Below are positions 32,602 to 41,202 of a DNA stretch of 64,000 bases, one piece after another (position 1 is the first letter of the stretch; each line of letters opens with the position of its first letter). The position numbers and the translations under genes are program-made. The notes below the pieces were generated by a model, which had not been told where the DNA came from, did no database searches, and saw nothing but the letters and a program-made list of their open reading frames with translations. Source of the DNA: a virus; IMG/VR virus record IMGVR_UViG_3300020172_001601, positions 128,198-192,197 of that record. One strand, written 5' to 3'.

Positions 32602-32716
32602 TATCCACGTCAAAAGCCGGATATTCGATATATTCGGCTAAAGTCTGATTGTGGTCTGCCGATATAACTTTCACCAGCAACTACAAACTACTTTCACCGA
32701 ACTAGGAACCACTTAT

Positions 32717-34342
32717 ATGTCGAAGAAACTTGGAAAATCTGCCTATCCTGCTGGTCATGGCCCGAATGACTTTCAATGCTTCGGCCCGCCTGCTCTTGAA
32801 GATGGCAACTTCGACACCTGCAAGATCGCCGATATGGGATCATTCTCGCAGGAAGAAAAGGACTCCAACAAGTATTACCACGCCTCTGTGGTGAAGTCCA
32901 AAATCAGTGGCACTTTCTACACCTACTTCGAGTGGGGCCGAGTCGGTGCTTCTTCGCCTCAATTCCAAATGATTGAGTGTGCCAACGAAGCTGAAGCGCA
33001 GCGTGAATTCGCCGCTCAGTGTCATGAGAAGAACGACAAGCGTGGCGTATGGTCCACGGTTGCTGGCCTTCGCACTCTCACCGCCAAGCCGGGCAAAGAC
33101 GTGTATCTGGTTCGTCAGTTGACGACCCGCAGCACTGGTCTGCCTGATGCCAAAACCATCAAGTATGTCGATCCCAATACTCCGAAGAAGCCTGATCCTA
33201 AAGCGGCTTCCGGTTCTGCTGGCGTTGTGAAGTCGGCTGCAAAGAAGGCTGATACTCACACCAGTCGATTGCTACAAGACCTGATTGGTGGAACGATCAA
33301 ATACACCCGTTCGGCGATGGCCGACAATAGCCTACCTACGCAGACGGCTATTGACCAAGCCCGCACCATTCTCACCGAGGCTCAGAAGCGTGTTGGCACT
33401 GTGGGTGATGACTTAGACGACCAGATTGGCGACAAAGAACTTCGGGTATATTCGTCCGAATTGTATCGTCGCATTCCGAAGGTCAAGGCAGTCGGTACGC
33501 CGGACAGCGTGTGGATTCTGAGCGGCAACAATATCCTTTCCTGGCAACAGGACTTGGATGCCTTCGAGTCGGCATTGACTGGCCAAGCCCAAGTCGAAAC
33601 TGACAGTGAAACCGATCCGTTCCACGGTCTGCCTCTTCACATGGAGTGGATCGACCCCAAGAGCGATCTTGGCAAATTCCTCACCTTCTGGTGGCCGAAG
33701 GCGACGGCAAATCGTCACGGTCATATTGGGACGATGAAGATCAAGAATCTGTGGAAGGTGGATCGTCACGGTGATGACGAGAAGTTCACCAAGACGCAGG
33801 ATAAGATTTATTCCGAAATCGGCGGGGCCAAGATCAGCGAACGTCCGCTGTTCCAGCCTAGCGAACGACATGACGTTGACCCTAAGCGTCGTGAAGTATT
33901 CAGTGGTTCCAATACAGCCTTGTTGTTCCACGGAACTCGCTCCGTCAACGTGAAGGGCATTTTGGAGAAGTCACTGTTGCTTCCGAAGCAACTGGTCGGT
34001 GTCGCCATCAATGGTGCTATGTTCGGGCCGGGACTGTATTGGGCTGATGACTGGAAGAAGTCGGCGGGATATACGTCTCTCCGTGGCTCGATCTGGTCGG
34101 GTGGTGGCGGTTCGGTTGCAGGTCGTGCAGCGTTCATGTTCGCTGCTGACGTGACTGTTGGCGAGCCTCACGTTGCTCCTGGGCCTCGTGGTTATACTGC
34201 CCCGCCGAAGGGTACTCACTGTATCTTTGGTATGGGTCGCAACCACGGCAAGAAGCAATACAGTGGCGTCGAGAACAACGAATGGATCGTGTTCCAGAAT
34301 ACACAAAGCCGTCTCAAATACCTTTGTGAATTTGAGACGTAA
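32717..34342 (+). CDS. WGR-domain poly(ADP-ribose) polymerase
   Basis: A 541-residue protein that transfers ADP-ribose from NAD to proteins or nucleic acid. A WGR domain spans about residues 50-120 (YTYFEWGRVG near 70). A helical region resembling the PARP regulatory domain follows near 175-225. The catalytic domain fills the last 150 residues, with the H-Y-E triad: FHGTRS near 403, GPGLYWADD near 440 and NNEWIVFQ near 521, followed by LKYLCEF as in PARP1. An intact triad suggests real polymerase or transferase activity. WGR domains sense DNA breaks and partner proteins. There is no zinc finger or BRCT. The same window has an ADP-ribosylglycohydrolase and an ADP-ribose pyrophosphatase. A phage-encoded WGR-PARP is unusual. 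Confidence 0.9.
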   Translation: MSKKLGKSAYPAGHGPNDFQCFGPPALEDGNFDTCKIADMGSFSQEEKDSNKYYHASVVKSKISGTFYTYFEWGRVGASSPQFQMIECANEAEAQREFAAQCHEKNDKRGVWSTVAGLRTLTAKPGKDVYLVRQLTTRSTGLPDAKTIKYVDPNTPKKPDPKAASGSAGVVKSAAKKADTHTSRLLQDLIGGTIKYTRSAMADNSLPTQTAIDQARTILTEAQKRVGTVGDDLDDQIGDKELRVYSSELYRRIPKVKAVGTPDSVWILSGNNILSWQQDLDAFESALTGQAQVETDSETDPFHGLPLHMEWIDPKSDLGKFLTFWWPKATANRHGHIGTMKIKNLWKVDRHGDDEKFTKTQDKIYSEIGGAKISERPLFQPSERHDVDPKRREVFSGSNTALLFHGTRSVNVKGILEKSLLLPKQLVGVAINGAMFGPGLYWADDWKKSAGYTSLRGSIWSGGGGSVAGRAAFMFAADVTVGEPHVAPGPRGYTAPPKGTHCIFGMGRNHGKKQYSGVENNEWIVFQNTQSRLKYLCEFET

Positions 34343-34577
34343 GAGCTTGCCCTTGTTGCTAGAGATCGTAGCGGGACGCCTCGTGTGGTAACGCTGATCT
34401 CTTATAAAGATCAAGATCAGGTTCGATTCCTGAAGGGATAAATGCCTGACTACGGCCACCGAAACAACAAGGGTATTTTTCAAGATCGACATGAACTAAA
34501 GTCAGCCGCCGCTCTCTAGGTGATTGTGGCGGTTGACTGATGCGAAACTAAAACACACACTACAAAGGAACTTTCCA
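34343..34577 (+). other. Intergenic region with a tRNA-like hairpin pair
   Basis: 235 bases between the PARP and AbrB-like genes. Bases 34396-34412 (GATCT, loop CTTATAA, AGATC) look like an anticodon arm (UAU), and 34417-34433 (TCAGG TTCGATT CCTGA) like a T arm, with a four-base variable segment. The closing acceptor pairs poorly with TGCCCTT at 34348, and the D region is too long, so this is not a standard tRNA. A 25-codon frame at 34442-34519 (ATG, RBS GAAGGG) ends in TAG. GGCGG-type repeats near 34506-34535 could form a weak hairpin. No consensus promoter is seen. Confidence 0.4.
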
Positions 34578-35372
34578 ATGAGCAATGCAAGTCTGGTCCA
34601 GGTCGTCGAGACGGTCGTGGATGAAAAGGTTCAAGCCGGTGAATTGTTCACCGCCCATGATGTTACCCTCGAAGTCCGTCAGCGTGGCCATCGGGCCGGT
34701 CACGGCGAAGTCCGTGATGCTGTTCACGACTATTATGGTCGTGGTGGATTGGGCGTTGCATATTCTCGCACCAATATCTCGGTGCCGGGCGGCAACCCAT
34801 ATCTGTACCATCGTGGTGCAGATGATCCTTCGACATATCAGAACATTCGTGGTGGCGGCAACGTCAATGTTCCCAATCCTGCAACGATTACGGTTCCTCC
34901 GGTCGGCCAGAGCGGGGACGATGATGACGACGACGACGGGGCTGCACAAGCTGTGACTATTCCAGCCAGTCTTTTGGGGAGTCTAACTTCAGTTCCTCAG
35001 AATTCGGTAGCTGGTATTGCAGTTTCCGGCGTGAACGGTCATGCTCGCAACAGTGCGACACGCACCAGCAACAAGCCGGGCAATACGAAAGCCCGCACAG
35101 TTGACGGACGTGGAACGCTGAGTATCCCGGCTCCGATTATTCGGCAGCTTGGATTCAAGCCTCGCCAAAAAGTATACGCAGTGGCGGCGACCAACGGTGT
35201 GGATATTGTTGACACGAAGCCTCCTGCATCTGCCGTATATGGAACGTATACGGTGGACGATCACGAACAGGTTCGTCTGACCCAGGCACTATTGCAACGT
35301 GCTGGTATTGCTGGTAAGCAATACGATGTTGAGCAAGCAAACAATAAGGTGGTAGTCAAACTTTCTAAGTAG
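34578..35372 (+). CDS. AbrB-like (swapped-hairpin) protein
   Basis: A 264-residue protein with RBS AAAGGAA. The N-terminal 80 residues (VVETVVDEKVQAGELFTAHDVTLEVRQRG) are helical and unassigned. A linker contains a run of seven aspartates. The C-terminal half holds DGRGTLSIPAPIIRQLGFKPRQKVYAV, very like the SpoVT-AbrB swapped-hairpin motif (G-R-hydrophobic-x-IP-x-x-hydrophobic-R). It is followed by DIVDTKP and another beta segment, so it is probably a dimeric DNA-binding regulator. It lies between PARP and the AAA ATPase. Confidence 0.65.
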   Translation: MSNASLVQVVETVVDEKVQAGELFTAHDVTLEVRQRGHRAGHGEVRDAVHDYYGRGGLGVAYSRTNISVPGGNPYLYHRGADDPSTYQNIRGGGNVNVPNPATITVPPVGQSGDDDDDDDGAAQAVTIPASLLGSLTSVPQNSVAGIAVSGVNGHARNSATRTSNKPGNTKARTVDGRGTLSIPAPIIRQLGFKPRQKVYAVAATNGVDIVDTKPPASAVYGTYTVDDHEQVRLTQALLQRAGIAGKQYDVEQANNKVVVKLSK

Positions 35373-35374
35373 AC

Positions 35375-35403
35375 TTTACACCATTCAAAATCAGTGGTAT
35401 AAT
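35375..35403 (+). promoter_or_regulatory. Consensus promoter for the AAA ATPase
   Basis: TTTACA, 17 bp ending GTGG, TATAAT. CAGTGG (35392-35397) and CCACTG (35408-35413) flank the -10 as a perfect 6-bp inverted repeat. The leader is about 77 bases. Confidence 0.78.
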
Positions 35404-35486
35404 CCTGCCACTGGTTTAGGAAAACCCAAAACGAAACTTTCAACCGATCTATCCGATTCCGACACTGACACGAGGGGAAATGTTCC

Positions 35487-37154
35487 ATGAGCGATGAAGT
35501 CATTACACTGTCGAGGGACGAATTCGAGGAAATCAAGGGCCAACTGGTTTTCCTTGATGCCGAATTGTCCCGCCTTATGGCACAACCTTTGGTGTACGCC
35601 ACGGTTGTCAAGGCAGACAACAAGTTCAATCTGGAGGTTTTCGAGCAGGGCGACCGAATGCTCGTGATCGACAAAGAACTTCGCAAGCAGAAGAAGTTCT
35701 ACGGCAAGATCGCATCTGCCGGTGTCGATGAAGACGGTTGGGTGATTCTGGAATATCCTACGGGCGGGCGTGACCGATTGAATATCGGCCTCAAGACCGA
35801 ACTACCGCAGGTTAAGTTGCTCGGCAAGGACGACGGCATGAATGTCGTCATCACCTTCGACGGGAAGCTGTTCGAGGTTCACGGTCTGCCCGGTGTCTTC
35901 TTCAAGCCTTCCGAAAACGTGAAGGTTGACATGGAGACGAAGCAGATTCACTCCAGCACGGGCGTCAGCAGCGCCGGTGACGTGGTTTACATCAAGTCCA
36001 TCGTGGACGAGAATCACGTTGAAGTCGAAAGCAATGGCAGCAATCGTGTTGTCATCTTCGGCCTCGATCAGAAGATCGAACCAAGTGACCGTGTGATGTT
36101 GGATAATTCCAACACGGTTATCCTTCGGGTGTTGGAACGTGACGGCAAGGATCGTTTCAACCTGACGGAAAATTCCGACACACAATGGTCTGATATTGCC
36201 GGGTTGGATGACGCCAAGGAACAACTGATCGAGGCGTTGGAAACTCCGTACAAGAACCCGGAGATTTACAAGTTCTACGGCATGGCCCCTCCGAAGGGTG
36301 TCCTGTTGTATGGACCGCAGGGTTGTGGGAAGACTTTGACCGCCAAGGCAGCAGCGGCTTCGCTGGCTCGCACACACGGTTCGGAGAACTTCCAGTCGGG
36401 ATTCATCTACGTCAAGGGACCGGAACTCCTGTCCAAGTGGGTTGGTCAGACCGAACAAGAAATTCGTGGTCTGTTCACCCGTGGTCGGGAACACTTCCAG
36501 AAGCACGGCTATCCGGCCTTGCTGTTCATTGACGAAGCTGATGCCCTTCTGCCGATGAGAGGGACTGGCAAGAGCAGCGACGTGGAGAACACCATCGTCC
36601 CGCAGTTCTTGTCGGAAATGGACGGGTTGGAAGCGTCGGGTGTGATGGTTCTGTTGGCTACAAACCAACCGAAGCGTCTGGACCCAGCGGTTGTTCGTGA
36701 AGGTCGTATAGACCGTCACGTTAAGATCAGCCGTCCGAACGAAAAGAATGCCATCGAATACTTCCGCATTCACATGAGAGGTATGCCGTTGGCGAAGGGT
36801 GTGGAACCGGAAGAAGTGGCGAACCTCGCTGCTGCTGAAATCTTCCATGCTCAACGGGCGCTTTACCGTGTGACTCACCGTCAGACGGCAGAAATCTTCC
36901 GTCTGGCTGACGCCGTGACGGGAGCGATGATTGCTGGAGTGGTGGCGCAGGCCAAGTCCATCGCCATGAAGCGAGACTTGGCAAAGGGTGGCAAGCCGAA
37001 GGGTGTGTTGCCTGAAGACTTCGCTGTTTCGGTGAACAACCACTACATTCAGCACGCCGACCTGAACGCCACGTTCGATCTGGAAGACTTCTGTGATCGA
37101 CTCGGCTTCGACCGGAAGTCGGTGAATGTCGAGAAGTTGGCTGTTGCCAAGTAA
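35487..37154 (+). CDS. ARC/Mpa-like proteasome-type AAA ATPase
   Basis: A 555-residue AAA protein. Residues 1-35 form a short coiled coil. Residues 55-200 hold two beta-barrel (OB-like) segments, as in the proteasome-associated ATPases ARC and Mpa. The AAA domain has Walker A GPQGCGKT near 275, pore loop KWVG near 315, Walker B LLFIDEAD near 346, and an arginine finger in REGRIDRH near 400. The C-terminus ends in AVAK, not in the HbYX/QYL tail that opens a proteasome. It may work with a different partner or alone. GAGGGGAAA precedes the ATG. No proteasome subunits are visible in the window. Confidence 0.87.
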   Translation: MSDEVITLSRDEFEEIKGQLVFLDAELSRLMAQPLVYATVVKADNKFNLEVFEQGDRMLVIDKELRKQKKFYGKIASAGVDEDGWVILEYPTGGRDRLNIGLKTELPQVKLLGKDDGMNVVITFDGKLFEVHGLPGVFFKPSENVKVDMETKQIHSSTGVSSAGDVVYIKSIVDENHVEVESNGSNRVVIFGLDQKIEPSDRVMLDNSNTVILRVLERDGKDRFNLTENSDTQWSDIAGLDDAKEQLIEALETPYKNPEIYKFYGMAPPKGVLLYGPQGCGKTLTAKAAAASLARTHGSENFQSGFIYVKGPELLSKWVGQTEQEIRGLFTRGREHFQKHGYPALLFIDEADALLPMRGTGKSSDVENTIVPQFLSEMDGLEASGVMVLLATNQPKRLDPAVVREGRIDRHVKISRPNEKNAIEYFRIHMRGMPLAKGVEPEEVANLAAAEIFHAQRALYRVTHRQTAEIFRLADAVTGAMIAGVVAQAKSIAMKRDLAKGGKPKGVLPEDFAVSVNNHYIQHADLNATFDLEDFCDRLGFDRKSVNVEKLAVAK

Positions 37155-37186
37155 TTGGTTGCAGTAAAAACGTAAAGTTACTTATG

Positions 37187-37226
37187 CTGCCCGGTCATCG
37201 TGGGGATGACCGGGCAGTTGTTGTTT
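37187..37226 (+). terminator. Strong intrinsic terminator
   Basis: CTGCCCGGTCATC and GATGACCGGGCAG form a 13-bp perfect stem with a five-base loop, followed by TTGTTGTTT. The -35 of the next promoter overlaps its T tract. Confidence 0.9.
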
Positions 37227-37252
37227 ACAGAACTCGTTTTTTGGGGTAGAAT
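37224..37252 (+). promoter_or_regulatory. Consensus promoter giving a leaderless mRNA
   Basis: TTTACA, 17 bp ending TTTTTTGGGG, TAGAAT. The -10 ends seven bases before the ATG at 37260; the expected start is 37259, so the mRNA is effectively leaderless. Confidence 0.78.
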
Positions 37253-37259
37253 CCTCATC

Positions 37260-38666
37260 ATGTTCACTTTATCGGAAGCATACGAAGCATTAAATGGTCA
37301 CGACGAGTTTGCCGTAAAGGTTTACGACGGCAAGGTTTCGTTCGACTACATCGTTATCTTTCCTGGGTCTTTCGACGCTACCGATGATGAAATCCGACAC
37401 CGTGCTTATCTCCTGTGGGAGCAAGCTGGTGGTCCGGTCGTGGACTCTGCACAATTCTGGTTTCAGGCAGAGCGAGACATTAAGCGTTTTGCTCATCTTC
37501 GTCGCAATTTTCGTGGCGTTACGTTTGACGTAGCGACCGGCGAAATGATCTCGCTGCCTCTTCACAAGTTTTTCAACGTCAACCAAATTCCAGAAACTCA
37601 ATATGATGTTATCAAGCATCATGATGCTGTTATCTATGAGAAGATGGATGGGACGATGATTCACTTCTTCCTACACAATGGGAAGTTAGAAGCTGCAACC
37701 TGCCGTTCGACTCATCACCCGCTCGCACATGAGGCGTTGGCGTTGGCGAAGAAGAACCGTATTGATGGGATGATTGTTGATACCATCAAGAACGGTTGGA
37801 CTCCAATCTTTGAATATGTTGCTCCACACAATCAAGTTGTGGTTCAATATGCCGAGCCACGTTTGGTGCATCTGGTATCCCGTGAACGCAAGTCAGGAAA
37901 GTATCATTACGATGATTCTTTTCCTGATAAGGCACGTCGTTTTGAATTCAAGTTTGGTCAGGTTTTCAATAACCTCGATCATACTGAGTTCGAGGGATAT
38001 GTTTGTCATTTACCAAACATGGTCGTCAAGGCAAAGACTCCTTGGTACATGGAACGTCACCGGGCTGTTGATGCTTTGATGCGCCCGGCGTACAAGTTAT
38101 ACAAAATCGTATTCGATGGGTTGATGGACGACTTGATCGCCATCGCCACCGAGCCGTACAAGCCAGCGCTTCGTAAGGTATACGAAGAGGCTCAACGTGA
38201 TCTTCTGAACGAGAAGAAGCGTGTAGAGGAACAATTTGCTGAGGCTGTGGAACTTTCCGAGAAGGCTCCGACTCTAACGGACGATCCAAATCCGTTGGCT
38301 GATTTAGAGAAGGAAATCAATCTCCTGAAGGACCAGGGCAAGCGATTGGAGGCCATCAAGCGGGTTCGTGACTTCACGGGCCTTGGCTTGAGTGAAGCAA
38401 AGTCTTACGTTGAACGTGGTGTGTGGCCCCACGGTTTTATTCGACGTGATGAACAAGAGATTGAGGCTCGTCGGCTTATTCGCACCAAGGGCAGCTTCGC
38501 TGATCTGGCTCGTGCAAAATATCCTGATGACTTCAACCTCATCATGGCTTTGTATCAAGGGCGTGATCCTAGCGATGGGATCAAAGAGCGGTTGATGGAG
38601 GTATATCGTGTGAAATACCCTCAAAAACTTTACGCCAAACTTGATGATAACCATGAAGATGGGTAA
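37260..38666 (+). CDS. T4 Rnl1-like RNA ligase with L7/L12-type helical hairpin
   Basis: A 468-residue protein. The first 300 residues are an RNA ligase core: YEKMDGT near 127 carries the AMP-accepting lysine, WTPIFEYV near 180 is motif IIIa-like, and EFEGYVCHL with MVVKAKTPWYMER near 240-260 are motifs IV and V, in the order of T4 Rnl1. A coiled coil follows (about 300-345). Residues 362-394 (LEAIKRVRDFTGLGLSEAKSYVERG) match the central helix pair of ribosomal protein L7/L12's C-terminal domain, the surface that binds translation GTPases. A helical tail ends the protein. The fusion may bring repair to ribosomes or elongation factors. Leaderless transcript predicted. Confidence 0.83.
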   Translation: MFTLSEAYEALNGHDEFAVKVYDGKVSFDYIVIFPGSFDATDDEIRHRAYLLWEQAGGPVVDSAQFWFQAERDIKRFAHLRRNFRGVTFDVATGEMISLPLHKFFNVNQIPETQYDVIKHHDAVIYEKMDGTMIHFFLHNGKLEAATCRSTHHPLAHEALALAKKNRIDGMIVDTIKNGWTPIFEYVAPHNQVVVQYAEPRLVHLVSRERKSGKYHYDDSFPDKARRFEFKFGQVFNNLDHTEFEGYVCHLPNMVVKAKTPWYMERHRAVDALMRPAYKLYKIVFDGLMDDLIAIATEPYKPALRKVYEEAQRDLLNEKKRVEEQFAEAVELSEKAPTLTDDPNPLADLEKEINLLKDQGKRLEAIKRVRDFTGLGLSEAKSYVERGVWPHGFIRRDEQEIEARRLIRTKGSFADLARAKYPDDFNLIMALYQGRDPSDGIKERLMEVYRVKYPQKLYAKLDDNHEDG

Positions 38667-38695
38667 CACATGGATGGCAACTCATGGGAGCGACT

Positions 38696-38962
38696 ATGCC
38701 GAAGTTCAAAGTTATGAGTGGTGAGTTTGAAGTCGTAGTGAACGAAAAGACGCTCCGCAAAGCAGGCGACTTGGCGATCCAGCTTCACAATAAGAGCAAC
38801 CATCCTAGCACGCTGGGAGAATTGACCTTGGTGGAAAAGCTGGATCGTCATAGTAGTCAGCCTACCGGAGATCACATCTTCATTTCTACACAAACATTGC
38901 TTGATGAAAATACATCAGGCTTGGGCGAAAATACTGGTCAATACTCTCGCATCGAAGAATAG
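38696..38962 (+). CDS. Small hypothetical protein (88 aa)
   Basis: Starts at the second of two close ATG codons, where GGGAG is eight bases upstream. It begins with beta strands (FKVMSGEFEVVV) and ends with an acidic helix. Its stop TAG is followed by GGAG, the ribosome site of the Nudix gene nine bases later. Unknown function; probably one operon with the ligase. Confidence 0.65.
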   Translation: MPKFKVMSGEFEVVVNEKTLRKAGDLAIQLHNKSNHPSTLGELTLVEKLDRHSSQPTGDHIFISTQTLLDENTSGLGENTGQYSRIEE

Positions 38963-38970
38963 GAGCAGCA

Positions 38971-39639
38971 ATGTCAGAAATCAAAATCAATAGCGTGACA
39001 AAGGCGACCGACCTCCGTTGGCTCAATCTGTATAACGTCGATTATACATCGAAAGACGGAAAGCAAGGTCAATGGACATTCGCCAGTCGCAAGACTCCAC
39101 AACCGGCAGGCTCGCCCCTCGTGGCCGATGCTGTTGTGATTATCCCACTGCTGAAGGATGGTCGCAAACGGAAGCTGGTCAGCATCCGGGAATTCCGTAT
39201 CCCCCTGGGAGACTATGAATATGGTTTCCCGGCTGGTCTTTATGACCATAACGAAACAGCCGAAGCTGTCGCCAAGCGTGAGTTGAAAGAAGAAACAGGA
39301 CTCAAGCTGACAAAGGTTCTTTACGTCAGCCCGCCGTGTGTTTCTTCGGCTGGTCTTTCTGATGAGTCGGTAGTGTATGTCGTGTGTGAATGCACTGGAG
39401 AAGTCAGCAGTGCTGGCACTGAAGGATCGGAAGACATTAAGGTTGGACTGCTCGATATTGACGGGGTTCGGGCGCTTCGCCAGTCTCCCAACAAGATTTC
39501 GGCCAAGGCTATTACCTTTCTGCTCATGTTCGATGGGATGAACAAGATTGCATGGCCGAAGCACCTTCGCCAAGAACAACCCAAGAAGGCGAAAAAGGCA
39601 AAGCCGGAAGCTCTACAAACGGCTGATCCTGTGGTATGA
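38971..39639 (+). CDS. Nudix hydrolase, ADP-ribose pyrophosphatase type
   Basis: A 222-residue NudF/NUDT5-like enzyme. The Nudix box is complete: GLYDHNETAEAVAKRELKEETG near residue 90 (G-x5-E-x7-REUxEExGU). It is preceded by REFRIPLGDYEYGFPAG, with the E-x-PAG pattern of ADP-sugar hydrolases, and followed by SPPCVSSAGLSDE, the usual post-box loop. It splits ADP-ribose to AMP and ribose 5-phosphate. The tail is basic (KPKKAKKAKPE). It lies between PARP and the ADP-ribosylglycohydrolase and could recycle their product into PRPP through Prs. The next promoter lies inside its end. Confidence 0.87.
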   Translation: MSEIKINSVTKATDLRWLNLYNVDYTSKDGKQGQWTFASRKTPQPAGSPLVADAVVIIPLLKDGRKRKLVSIREFRIPLGDYEYGFPAGLYDHNETAEAVAKRELKEETGLKLTKVLYVSPPCVSSAGLSDESVVYVVCECTGEVSSAGTEGSEDIKVGLLDIDGVRALRQSPNKISAKAITFLLMFDGMNKIAWPKHLRQEQPKKAKKAKPEALQTADPVV

Positions 39640-39640
39640 T
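39612..39640 (+). promoter_or_regulatory. Promoter inside the Nudix gene end
   Basis: TCTACA, 17 bp ending GTGG, TATGAT, then ATAACCAC; GTGGT and ACCAC flank the -10. It drives 39665-40042 with a short leader containing AAGGTGG. Confidence 0.6.
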
Positions 39641-39664
39641 ATAACCACGAAAGGTGGTAATATC

Positions 39665-40042
39665 ATGTCTTGCTTAACTGATGACAAAAATACATTGGGT
39701 CTTGTTCGAGTTGAAACCGACAAGGTTATTGCTGCTTGCAACAAAAAACTCAATAGTATTTACGCATATCGCTCCGATGCTCGTCGCCAATACTGCCAGC
39801 AATGGCTAACCGCTGCCACAAAAAGTTGGCAGCGGTTTTGGCGTTTTCTTGGTTATAAAAAACCAGTGTTAAGAAACGCATTGGAAGCCTTCTACGGTGG
39901 GCAGTTTCCTACGTCTTTTGACGTAAGCATCACTTACGGACTTCAAGAGCAAAACTGCAAAGATTTGCTTCGTGCTGCCAAAGCAACGAATAATTCAACA
40001 ATGTGGATTTCCAACGAAGGCGCAAGAGCCTGTAATCTGTGA
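39665..40042 (+). CDS. Hypothetical protein (125 aa)
   Basis: A helical, tryptophan-rich protein (QQWLTAATKSWQRFWRFLGYKK). The start ATG lies just after the promoter, with AAGGTGG upstream. No family recognised. It is followed eight bases later by the cupin-like gene. Confidence 0.6.
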   Translation: MSCLTDDKNTLGLVRVETDKVIAACNKKLNSIYAYRSDARRQYCQQWLTAATKSWQRFWRFLGYKKPVLRNALEAFYGGQFPTSFDVSITYGLQEQNCKDLLRAAKATNNSTMWISNEGARACNL

Positions 40043-40049
40043 GGCAAAT

Positions 40050-40712
40050 ATGAAATCTGAAGACATGCTTAACAAGTTACATGAGGCTCTGGCCCTCTTG
40101 CCTTCGATACTTACAAATCGAGAGGCATGGGATAGCCTTATTGTGAATCGTAGGAAGCCATACACCTACAGAGTATTCACTACCTTGCCGAATGGTCTTC
40201 GACTGTGCCTACACAAGTTCGATCCGTGTCACACCCACGAAGCGTTCGCTCACCCGCATCCTTGGCCCGGAGCGTTTGTAATACTCCAAGGCAAATACAA
40301 GATGAATGTCGGGTATTCTTGTGGTGGTCGTCAAGACTCCGCACCGGCTGAAGTCACTACGTTGATCCTCAATAGGCATTCTTCTTATGAGATCATCAAC
40401 CCGCTGACGTGGCATTCGGTCATTCCTTTGGAACCGACATATACGGTGATGGTCAATGACTCGCCGTGGGACACTGAGACGGCAGCACATAAAGATGTGC
40501 GCACCACCAAGGGCAAAGACCTGGATAAAATGCCAGAACCAGAGTTGCTGGAACATCTGAGTATTTTCCAACGTCTCGTGGAAGAATGGCTTTTGACTAA
40601 GCCGGAGATTCCACAGCCAATAGAGAATGTTAGGTTTTTAATGAAAGCTGTTCGTCGCCAAGTCCCGCAACATTTGATTGATGAGGATAAAAATGCTTCC
40701 AGTCCTCAATGA
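40050..40712 (+). CDS. Cupin-like hypothetical protein
   Basis: A 220-residue protein with a central stretch resembling a small cupin barrel. HTHEAFAHPHPWPGAFVILQGKYKMNVGY near residues 60-90 and YEIINPLTWHSVIPLEPTYTVMV near 115-140 give the two expected histidine-bearing strands. Helical ends flank it. GAGGCAA precedes the ATG. It overlaps the next gene by 20 bases. Possible roles are sugar or metal binding; none is proven. Confidence 0.65.
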   Translation: MKSEDMLNKLHEALALLPSILTNREAWDSLIVNRRKPYTYRVFTTLPNGLRLCLHKFDPCHTHEAFAHPHPWPGAFVILQGKYKMNVGYSCGGRQDSAPAEVTTLILNRHSSYEIINPLTWHSVIPLEPTYTVMVNDSPWDTETAAHKDVRTTKGKDLDKMPEPELLEHLSIFQRLVEEWLLTKPEIPQPIENVRFLMKAVRRQVPQHLIDEDKNASSPQ

Positions 40713-41202
40713 CACAATTGAATGCTCATGCACAGATTGTGTTTCGGCGTGCAAGAAAAAGCCCGGCTGGTTCGCCCCAGGTGAAATCAAGCCAGCCGCC
40801 GATCTGTTGGGTATGTCTGAGAAAGATTTCTTTGACAAATACCTGTCAGTTGATTATTGGGGCAACCCGGACTCATGGATGTTTGTATTGTCCCCGGCCA
40901 CACTGAATGCTACTCCGGGGCAAGAGTTTCCTTTGGACCCTACTGGACAATGCGTCTTCTTGAAGGAAGATGGCAAGTGTTCAATTCATGAAGCCAAGCC
41001 GTATGAATGCAAGGCATACGATCACAGGAAGAAAGAAAGCGAAGCAGACCTAGAGCAAGCCTCGAAGCAGCATTTGTCTGTCGCTGAAGCCTGGGTGTCT
41101 CACAAGGATTACATTGCCAATCTGCTTGGCAGGGAACCAGAAGTGTTGCCGCCGAACCCACTGGAAATGTTGCAGTTTCTTTTTAGCATGGTGGGCAAAT
41201 GA
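40693..41202 (+). CDS. YkgJ-like cysteine-cluster protein
   Basis: A 169-residue protein of the YkgJ/CxxCxxCC type, thought to bind zinc or an iron-sulfur cluster. The cysteines lie at CSCTDCVSACKKKPGW near residue 11 and, later, GQCVFLKEDGKCSIHEAKPYECKAYDHR near 88-115, the two clusters diagnostic of the family. Function of the family is unknown. The ATG with GAGGA is chosen over an earlier start. It overlaps both neighbours. Confidence 0.78.
   Translation: MLPVLNDTIECSCTDCVSACKKKPGWFAPGEIKPAADLLGMSEKDFFDKYLSVDYWGNPDSWMFVLSPATLNATPGQEFPLDPTGQCVFLKEDGKCSIHEAKPYECKAYDHRKKESEADLEQASKQHLSVAEAWVSHKDYIANLLGREPEVLPPNPLEMLQFLFSMVGK

Noticed and set aside
35802-37055. Leftward 417-codon open frame
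   Set aside because: Mirror of the AAA ATPase gene. The length comes from codon bias in the real gene.
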